Positions 6,945 through 12,056 of a DNA stretch of 12,056 nt are shown piece after piece. The position numbers and the translations under genes were made by a program. The DNA lies in the NCBI GenBank assembly GCA_023264915.1, contig JAHFUU010000028.1, positions 1 to 12,056 of the forward strand, given 5' to 3'. Source of the DNA: Microthrixaceae bacterium. Lineage in GTDB: Bacteria; Actinomycetota; Acidimicrobiia; Acidimicrobiales; Acidimicrobilacustridaceae. Positions within the stretch are counted from its first letter, which is position 1. The number at the start of each line of letters is the position of its first letter. The notes under the pieces are model-generated. The model made no database searches and was not told the DNA's origin. It saw only the letters and a program-made list of their open reading frames with translations.

Positions 6945-8006
6945 TTGGCGCTTCAGACCACCTGGTTCATCTTCATAGCGCTCCTCTGGGCGGGGTTCTT
7001 CCTGCTGGAGGGCTTCGACTTCGGTGTCGGGATGCTCGTCCCGTTGCTGGGCCGTGACGACGCGGAGCGCCGGGCCCTCAGGGCCACGATCGCTCCGGTG
7101 TGGGACGGCAACGAGGTCTGGTTGATCACAGCGGGCGGGGCCACCTTCGCCGCCTTCCCCGACTGGTACGCCACCATGTTCTCCGCGTACTACCTGCCGC
7201 TGTTCCTGGTCCTCGTGGCGCTAATCGTGCGGGCGTGTGCCTCTGAGTACCGCGCCAAGGCCAGCACTGAGCGGGGCCGTGACATCTGGGACTGGTTGAT
7301 GGCCAGCGGATGCCTGCTGGCGCCATTGCTGATCGGGGTGGCTCTGGGCGGTCTGCTGGGCGGCATCCCGATCGACGCGCAACTGGAGTTCACGGGGACC
7401 CTTCCTGACCTCGTGGCGCCTTATGCGCTGCTCTCGGGCCTTGCCCTGACCGCCATGTGTGTCGCGCAAGCGCTGGCGTTCCTGCGGCTGAAGACCACGG
7501 GCGAGATGCAGGCTCGGGTCACCGCCGTCCATCGCGTAGCGGCGTTCGTGGCCGCGGGTTTCCTCGTGGTGTTCGTGGGGTGGACCCAGGCCGAAGCTGG
7601 CGGGTTGTTGATCCCCAACGCCGCCCAATGGCTCGCAATCACCTTCGCGGTGGCGGCGGCCTTCCTGGCCACCTACCCGCACCAGGGCTGGGGGTTTGCA
7701 TGCACGTCTGGTGCGATCGCGTTCGCCGTGATCGGTCTGTTCGGCACCCTGCACCCCAACCTGATGGTCTCCTCGACATCGGCCGCGAACAACATAACGC
7801 TGTCAGACAGCTCGGGCTCCTACACGCTCACCTTGATGACGGTGATTGCAGCGGTGATGCTCCCGGTCGTCGTGCTCTACCAGGCTTGGACCTATCGGGT
7901 GTTCCGCCAGCGGGTCGCGGTCGTGCGCTCACCTGGTGGCGGCACGACGGTCACCACTGCCGCGGGCGAGCGTCCCGGCGGGGCAACGGACCGGCAACAA
8001 CCGTGA
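6945..8006 (+). CDS. cydB: Cytochrome bd quinol oxidase subunit II
   Basis: CydB is the second large subunit of cytochrome bd; it pairs with CydA as a structural homologue and helps form proton and oxygen paths. The 353-residue protein has the family hallmarks LEGFDFGVGML (about 21-31), WDGNEVWLITAGG (about 53-65) and FPDWYATMFSAYYLPLFLVL (about 71-90). Several further hydrophobic helices follow, the last at about 297-316. The C-terminal tail from about 329 is hydrophilic and Gly/Thr-rich. The start is a TTG at 6945 with GAGAGG at 6930-6935, partly overlapping the cydA stop; the N-terminus MALQTTWFIFIALLWAGFFLLEGFDFG fits the family without any extra residues. Its stop overlaps the cydD GTG by four bases (GTGA). 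No CydX-like small subunit gene lies between cydA and cydB or after cydB. Confidence 0.97.
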   Translation: MALQTTWFIFIALLWAGFFLLEGFDFGVGMLVPLLGRDDAERRALRATIAPVWDGNEVWLITAGGATFAAFPDWYATMFSAYYLPLFLVLVALIVRACASEYRAKASTERGRDIWDWLMASGCLLAPLLIGVALGGLLGGIPIDAQLEFTGTLPDLVAPYALLSGLALTAMCVAQALAFLRLKTTGEMQARVTAVHRVAAFVAAGFLVVFVGWTQAEAGGLLIPNAAQWLAITFAVAAAFLATYPHQGWGFACTSGAIAFAVIGLFGTLHPNLMVSSTSAANNITLSDSSGSYTLTLMTVIAAVMLPVVVLYQAWTYRVFRQRVAVVRSPGGGTTVTTAAGERPGGATDRQQP

Positions 8007-9892
8007 CGCGCCCGGCCGGCTCACGAGAGGCCGGCTCACGGGAGCCCGGCTCGGTTGGTGGGATCGATCGGCGCCTGGTGCGCCGGGCGCGCGAGGTGAG
8101 GGGCCTGCTCGCGATCGACGTGGCGGCGGGAGCTGTGTCGACGCTGGCTCTCCTGGCAGAGATGACCCTCATCGCCACCGCAGCAGCCCGTGCTGCCCAA
8201 GGGCACGCCGGTGCCGTTCGAGCGACGACCATCGCTGTGATGTCGGTCCTCGTCATCCTGCGCGCATCGCTGGCACGCCTTGTCGAGTCAAGCGGGCGGA
8301 GAGCAGCGAGCAGGGTCATGTCGAGGCTCCGCCACGACCTGGTGGCGGTCTGCCTTCACCACGGGGGCCGGCGAACCGAAGGGGGGGGCAGCCCAGAGAG
8401 CTCTGAGCTGGCGACCGCTGCCGTGCAAGGCGTTGACGGGCTCGAGGTCTACCTCTCCCGCTTCGTCCCGCAGGTGATCCTGTCGGCGCTCGTCCCGGTG
8501 GCGGTCCTCCTCTGGTGCACCATCGTCGACATTCAGTCAGCGGTGATCATGACCGTCACGCTCCCGCTGGTCCCACTCTTGTCGATGCTCGTGGGCCACA
8601 CCGCTGCCGATCGATCCGCGCAGAGCTGGACCTCGTTGGTGCGGCTGTCAGGCCACTTCCTCGACGTGGTTCGTGGCCTGCCCACGTTGCGCGCGTTCAA
8701 CCGCGGGCGGGCCCAGCAGCAAAGGATCGCCGAGTCCTCTGACCAGTACCGGCGCGCCACGATGGCCACGCTCCGCCTCGCGTTCATGTCGGGCTTCGTT
8801 GTCGATCTGGCTACGACGCTGTCGATCGCACTCGTCGCCGTCAGCCTCGGTGTCCGGCTCGTCGAGGGATCCGTCGGCTTGGCGCCCGCGATGACGGTCC
8901 TGTTGCTGGTTCCCGAGCTGTACGCGCCGATCCGCGCTGTGGGTGCCCTCTACCACGCGAGCGCCGATGGCTTTGCCGGCACGAGCCGCATCCTCGATCT
9001 GGTGGATCCACCCCCGACACGGGAGCCGGTGCCCACGCCCGCCCTCACGGCCCATCGCGAGCTCGATCCGCGGACGCGGCCCGTCAAGCTCGAGAACGCG
9101 ACCAAGCGGTTCGCGGGTCGCTCGACTCCCGCTCTCGATGATGTCACCTTGGTGATCGAACCGGGAGAGACCGTCGCTGTTGTCGGGCCGAGCGGGTCGG
9201 GCAAGACGACTCTGGGCAAGGCACTCCTCGGCTTGGCGCGCCTTGACAGCGGCGCGGTGATGGCCGGCGACACCGTTGTCACCGAAGCGGCTCTCGACCT
9301 GTGGCGCACGAAGGTGGCTTGGGCCCCGCAGCGCCCCACGATGCTGCACGCATCTGTGCGGGACAACATCGCGCTCGGGTACCGACCGCCGCCGGCTGAC
9401 CGAGCAAGTGGCCAACAGGTCGACCAGGTACCTGGAGGGGTGCCCCGAGGGGTTGGCCCACCGCTTGGCGAAGAACTTGACCGAGAACTTGACCAGGAGG
9501 TCGCTGCAGCGGCCCGTCTCGCGGCCGCGACCGAGCTCGTCGATGGATTGCCCGACGGCTCAGGCACGATCATCGGTGCCGGCGGCCGGGGGCTGTCCGC
9601 AGGTCAGGTGCACCAGATCGGTCTGGCTCGTGCGCTGTTCCGAAAAGCGCCGCTGCTCGTGCTCGACGAGCCCACCGCCCACCTCGACGACACCAGCCGA
9701 AAGCACGTCATCGCCTCCCTGGCCGGCATGAGAGGGCAGCAGTCGATGCTCCTGCTCACACATGATCCTGAACTTGCCGCCGTAGCCGACCGGATCGTGC
9801 CTATCCGCGACGGCTCCCTCGCGGCGCTCTCGGCATCGACGAGACCGGCGCCGGCAGGTGGAGCGACCGTGGCAACCGGGATGAGATCGTGA
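8003..9892 (+). CDS. cydD: Cytochrome bd assembly ABC transporter, subunit CydD
   Basis: CydD and CydC form a heterodimeric ABC exporter-fold transporter required for assembly of cytochrome bd. It was first described as exporting cysteine and glutathione, and more recent structural work proposes heme transport. The 629-residue protein has a membrane domain (about 30-330) and an ATPase domain (about 360-610): Walker A GPSGSGKT (395-402), Q-loop Gln443, signature LSAGQ (531-535), Walker B LLVLDE (551-556) and H-loop His587. The signature is followed by VHQ in place of the usual xQR. The GTG start overlaps the cydB stop; the open frame extends upstream inside cydB, but that part is a shadow frame. 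Oddities are a twice-repeated AGSRE near the N-terminus, an eight-G run at 8381-8388, and an extra segment of about 37 residues at 461-497 before the signature. The call as CydD rests on gene order and the LSxGQ form. Confidence 0.93.
   Translation: MTRPAGSREAGSREPGSVGGIDRRLVRRAREVRGLLAIDVAAGAVSTLALLAEMTLIATAAARAAQGHAGAVRATTIAVMSVLVILRASLARLVESSGRRAASRVMSRLRHDLVAVCLHHGGRRTEGGGSPESSELATAAVQGVDGLEVYLSRFVPQVILSALVPVAVLLWCTIVDIQSAVIMTVTLPLVPLLSMLVGHTAADRSAQSWTSLVRLSGHFLDVVRGLPTLRAFNRGRAQQQRIAESSDQYRRATMATLRLAFMSGFVVDLATTLSIALVAVSLGVRLVEGSVGLAPAMTVLLLVPELYAPIRAVGALYHASADGFAGTSRILDLVDPPPTREPVPTPALTAHRELDPRTRPVKLENATKRFAGRSTPALDDVTLVIEPGETVAVVGPSGSGKTTLGKALLGLARLDSGAVMAGDTVVTEAALDLWRTKVAWAPQRPTMLHASVRDNIALGYRPPPADRASGQQVDQVPGGVPRGVGPPLGEELDRELDQEVAAAARLAAATELVDGLPDGSGTIIGAGGRGLSAGQVHQIGLARALFRKAPLLVLDEPTAHLDDTSRKHVIASLAGMRGQQSMLLLTHDPELAAVADRIVPIRDGSLAALSASTRPAPAGGATVATGMRS
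8015..8044 (+). repeat. Tandem 15-bp repeat in the cydD 5' end
   Basis: Two 15-bp units (8015-8029 and 8030-8044) differ at one base and each encodes Ala-Gly-Ser-Arg-Glu; a partial third unit follows. They sit in the N-terminal tail of CydD before the first membrane helix, a region likely to tolerate change in repeat number because the unit is a whole number of codons. Confidence 0.8.
9383..9493 (+). other. Palindrome-rich extra segment inside the cydD ATPase domain
   Basis: This segment encodes about 37 CydD residues (461-497) that separate RDNIALGY from the helix EVAAAARLA. In related ATPases, including CydC of this window, these two parts are joined by only a few residues. In the CydD frame 21 of 40 codons around it end in G or C, against 31 of 40 just downstream. 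In the frame starting at 9276 nearly all do. It contains GGTCGACC (9418-9425), the perfect 12-bp palindrome CCAGGTACCTGG (9424-9435), GGGGTGCCCC (9437-9446), and outer inverted arms GGCCAAC (9410-9416) and GTTGGCC (9452-9458). A direct repeat lies at its end. An inserted palindromic element or gene fragment is the best reading. Confidence 0.5.
9472..9494 (+). repeat. 12-bp direct repeat in cydD
   Basis: AGAACTTGACC occurs at 9472-9482 and 9484-9494, a 12-bp period that gives ELDR then ELDQ in CydD. It closes the extra segment of the ATPase domain and may mark slippage or the edge of an insertion. Confidence 0.75.
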
Positions 9893-11583
9893 CCGGCAAG
9901 ACCAAGACGAGGGCGGGGTGGGGGCAGTTGGCCGGTGCATCCGAGCTCGTCGGCGTGCAGCCGTCACGCTTCATCCTGGCGGTCGGTCTCGGGGCCGTCG
10001 CCGTGGTCTCGGGCGTGGGCCTGGCCGGCCTGGCCGGCTACCTGATCTGCCGGGCAGCGCAGCAGCCTCCGATCTTGACGCTCACCGTGTTGATGGTGAG
10101 CGTGCGCGCACTGGCGCTGGTCCGTCCTCTCACCCGGTACGGCGAGCGCCTGACATCTCACGACATGGCCTTGCGGGCCCTTGGACGGGTTCGTTCGAGG
10201 TTGTTCGCCCGCATCGAGCCGCTCGCACCCGCAGAGCTCGAGCACTTCCGTGACGGTCAGCTCCTGACCAGCCTCGTAGCTGACGTGGACCAGCTCGCTG
10301 ACCTCGTCCTCTCGGTCGCGCTGCCGGTCCTGGTGGCCGTCGTGTCCGCCGTCGTCATCGTGGCAGTGACCGCTCTGGTGTGTGCGCCCGCTGCCGGGAT
10401 CATCTCGGCCGGCCTGGTGATCGGAGGTGTCACGGCCCCCTGGGCCGCGCACCGGCTCGCCAGTGGCCAGGCTGCACATCAAGGGGCGCGGCGGGCCCAG
10501 ATGACCGCTGATCTCATCGAGACGTTCGACTCGGCCGATGAGCTGTGGCTCTGCGGGGCTGACCTGGTCGCAGCCCGACGGATCGATCGGGCAGATGCCG
10601 CTCTTGCCGAGTCCGCCCTGGCGGACAGCCGCGCGGCGGGCTGGTCCGATGCCCTTGTCGTCGCCGTCCAGGGCATCACGGCAATCGCAGTCCTGGTGGC
10701 CGCCTCGGCTGCATCTGAGGGAGGCTGGCTCGACCCCTTGCTCGTATGCCCGATCGTACTCGTCGCCCTGGCGTCCTTCGAGGCCGTCCGTCCCCTTTCC
10801 GAGGCTGGGCGCCGGCTTCCGGCCGCTCTCGCCGCGGCTGCCCGGATCCTCGATCTGGCCGGCCGCCAGTCCCAGGTCCGCGATCCGGCCAATCCGATCC
10901 CCCCTCCACCGCGCCGCCCGTCGATCGCCACCGATCGCGTCGTCGTGAGCCGGGGCCGGGGCGACGGCCGCAGGGTCGTTCTGGCCGGCACGTCGTTCGC
11001 GGTCGAGCCCGGCGAGCGACTGGTCTTGTCAGGTGCCTCGGGATCGGGCAAGTCGACCCTGGCGCAGCTGCTCGTGCGCTTCTTGGAACGCGATCGCGGA
11101 GAAGCGCACCTGGCCGGCGAGGACCTCCGCTCGTACTCACAAGATGACGTCCGCAACGAGGTGCTCCTGTGCTTCCAGGACCCTCACGTGTTCAACTCGA
11201 ACCTGCGCGAGAACGTCGCGCTCGCAAGACCTGGCGCGGACGACCAAGCCATCAACGAGGCATTGGCGCGCGCGCAGCTGGCGGATTGGGTCGATTCGCT
11301 TCCCGAGGGCCTCGACACGATGGTGGGCGAGTCGGGTCGTACCCTCTCGGGCGGCCAACGCCAACGGCTCGCGATGGCGCGGGCGTTCCTGGCCGACCCT
11401 TCGGTCCTGGTGGTCGACGAACCAACGGCTCACCTGGACCGGGACACGGCGGCAGCACTGCTCGAGGATCTGTGGCGAACCACCGGCGACAGATCCGTCG
11501 TCCTGATCTCCCATGATGATCCCGGCGCATTCGCGTCCGCACGTCACGTGAGCATGTCCCCAGACGGCGGTGTCTCCGGGTGA
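9889..11583 (+). CDS. cydC: Cytochrome bd assembly ABC transporter, subunit CydC
   Basis: This is the partner half-transporter of CydD in the inner membrane. The 564-residue protein has a membrane domain (about 25-325) with hydrophobic helices at about 28-53, 138-162, 167-184, 256-274 and 283-298. The intracellular DELWLCGAD (about 217-225) occupies the place of the conserved CydC-type coupling segment. The ATPase domain (about 345-560) is complete: Walker A GASGSGKST (382-390), Q-loop Gln430, signature LSGGQ (486-490), Walker B VLVVDE (506-511) and H-loop His542. Its signature is canonical, unlike that of CydD. The GTG start overlaps the cydD stop by four bases, so translation is probably coupled. 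It is the last gene of the block: a 144-base gap follows. The assignment as cydC over a generic exporter rests on position directly after cydABD and on the split half-transporter arrangement. Confidence 0.94.
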   Translation: MTGKTKTRAGWGQLAGASELVGVQPSRFILAVGLGAVAVVSGVGLAGLAGYLICRAAQQPPILTLTVLMVSVRALALVRPLTRYGERLTSHDMALRALGRVRSRLFARIEPLAPAELEHFRDGQLLTSLVADVDQLADLVLSVALPVLVAVVSAVVIVAVTALVCAPAAGIISAGLVIGGVTAPWAAHRLASGQAAHQGARRAQMTADLIETFDSADELWLCGADLVAARRIDRADAALAESALADSRAAGWSDALVVAVQGITAIAVLVAASAASEGGWLDPLLVCPIVLVALASFEAVRPLSEAGRRLPAALAAAARILDLAGRQSQVRDPANPIPPPPRRPSIATDRVVVSRGRGDGRRVVLAGTSFAVEPGERLVLSGASGSGKSTLAQLLVRFLERDRGEAHLAGEDLRSYSQDDVRNEVLLCFQDPHVFNSNLRENVALARPGADDQAINEALARAQLADWVDSLPEGLDTMVGESGRTLSGGQRQRLAMARAFLADPSVLVVDEPTAHLDRDTAAALLEDLWRTTGDRSVVLISHDDPGAFASARHVSMSPDGGVSG

Positions 11584-11628
11584 GGGTGCCGGGCAGGTGC
11601 CAAGCGGGGGTGCCGGGTGAGGGTCACC
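11584..11628. repeat. GGTGCC-containing repeats after cydC
   Basis: GGTGCC occurs three times, at 11585-11590, 11596-11601 and 11609-11614, and the longer GGGTGCCGGG twice, at 11584-11593 and 11608-11617. A 5-bp hairpin, GGTGA-GGG-TCACC, lies at 11616-11628. No T-run follows, so termination of the cyd transcript here is only a possibility; the repeats could also be protein binding sites for the next gene. Confidence 0.35.
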
Positions 11629-11645
11629 GAACTTCTGCGCGGAGC

Positions 11646-11674
11646 GTCACAAGCCTCGATGATCCGAATAGCCT
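11646..11674 (+). promoter_or_regulatory. Candidate promoter for the downstream VOC gene
   Basis: GTCACA (11646-11651) and TAGCCT (11669-11674) are separated by 17 bases. The first matches TTGACA at 4 of 6 positions, and the second fits the TAnnnT pattern common in actinobacterial -10 boxes. Transcription would begin near 11681, about 47 bases before the start codon. Weak motifs of this kind also arise by chance. Confidence 0.35.
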
Positions 11675-11686
11675 CGACCCTACGGC

Positions 11687-11703
11687 GCGTCGCACCGCGA
11701 CGC
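11687..11703 (+). promoter_or_regulatory. Perfect 7-bp hairpin in the leader of the downstream VOC gene
   Basis: GCGTCGC and GCGACGC are perfect inverted arms around ACC. The hairpin ends 24 bases before the VOC ATG and lies just after the candidate promoter. It could be an operator dyad near the transcription start or an RNA stem in the leader. The lack of a T-run argues against an intrinsic terminator. Confidence 0.45.
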
Positions 11704-11727
11704 TTCAGACGTCAGAGAGGAAAGCAC

Positions 11728-12056
11728 ATGGAGATGACTGCCTATGAGCCTGGGACCCCGTCCTGGATCGATCTCGGTGCACCGGATCCGGACGCTGCTG
11801 CGGCCTTCTACGAGGGACTCTTCGGCTGGACGTGCGAGCAGGGCCCACCCGAGTCGGGCGGCTACCGGATGTGCATGTTGCGGGGCAAGCCCGTGGCAGG
11901 GCTCGGCCCGCAGCAGAACCCCGACATGCCACCCTTCTGGACGACCTACATCTCAGTCGACGACGCCGATGCTGCCGCTGCCAGGGTGACCGAGCTCGGC
12001 GGGACGGTGATCGTCGAACCCATGGACGTGATGGAGGCCGGGCGGATGGCTGTGCT
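11728..12056 (+). CDS. VOC family protein, Cfp30B-like (cut by window edge)
   Basis: The frame gives 109 residues before the window ends. It starts at an ATG 7 bases after GAGAGG (11715-11720). GTPSWIDLGAPDPDAAAAFYEGLFGW (about 9-34) is the typical opening of the actinobacterial VOC group that includes mycobacterial Cfp30B (27 kDa antigen). PPFWTTYISVDDADAAAARVTELGG (about 69-93) and the start of the DVMEAGRMAV motif (about 100-109) follow. Members have two VOC modules in tandem, usually about 250-270 residues, so less than half is visible. The first module lacks the His and Glu metal ligands in the usual places (Trp13-Ile14-Asp15 instead of His at the first strand), as is common in this group, so a metal-dependent reaction is doubtful. 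Function is unknown. It has its own leader and is probably not part of the cyd transcript. A second in-frame ATG lies two codons in. Confidence 0.9.
   Translation, partial: MEMTAYEPGTPSWIDLGAPDPDAAAAFYEGLFGWTCEQGPPESGGYRMCMLRGKPVAGLGPQQNPDMPPFWTTYISVDDADAAAARVTELGGTVIVEPMDVMEAGRMAV

Noticed and set aside
1..12056. CRISPR array, transposase, integrase or phage genes
   Set aside because: No regularly spaced repeats and no mobile-element or phage proteins were seen. The only transfer-like signal is the extra segment in cydD.

Overview
The window is high-GC DNA with G/C-rich third codon positions, GTG and TTG starts, and GTGA gene overlaps. Together with the gene content (a cydA-cydB-cydD-cydC cluster, a Cfp30B-like VOC protein, a DUF1269 membrane protein) this points to an actinobacterium (Actinomycetota). 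An Acidimicrobiia-like lineage is possible, but that is a guess from gene character and not a database result.

Layout, left to right. Positions 1-243 (minus) hold the N-terminal 81 residues of ClpP. A 346-base divergent intergenic region follows and carries two near-identical dyad elements. Next are a VOC-fold protein (590-1129, plus), a two-module FtsX/MacB-type ABC permease with no ATPase gene beside it (1181-3724, minus), and a putative secreted or lipid-anchored thermonuclease (3912-4625, minus). A 328-base divergent gap (4626-4953) contains one coding-like small ORF. The plus strand then carries a DUF1269 membrane protein (4954-5484) and a compact four-gene block: cydA (5527-6930), cydB (6945-8006), cydD (8003-9892) and cydC (9889-11583). 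After a 144-base gap with a candidate promoter and a perfect hairpin, a second VOC protein starts at 11728 and runs off the right edge.

The core of the window is a complete cytochrome bd module. CydA and CydB form the quinol oxidase; the heme-ligand and quinol-site residues of CydA are all present. CydD and CydC form the heterodimeric ABC transporter needed for bd assembly. cydB/cydD and cydD/cydC overlap by four bases, so translational coupling is likely. All four cyd genes start with non-ATG codons, while the other recognised genes start with ATG.

The gene families are all known, and I see no clear new multi-gene system. The most unusual feature is an extra segment of about 37 residues in the CydD ATPase domain (about 9383-9493). 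It is dense in palindromes, and its third-position GC is much higher in a different frame than in the CydD frame. This looks like an in-frame insertion of foreign or mobile sequence. Other points worth checking are the paired dyads upstream of clpP and the VOC gene, 21-bp-phased repeats upstream of the permease, and a 36-residue ORF with strong coding bias.
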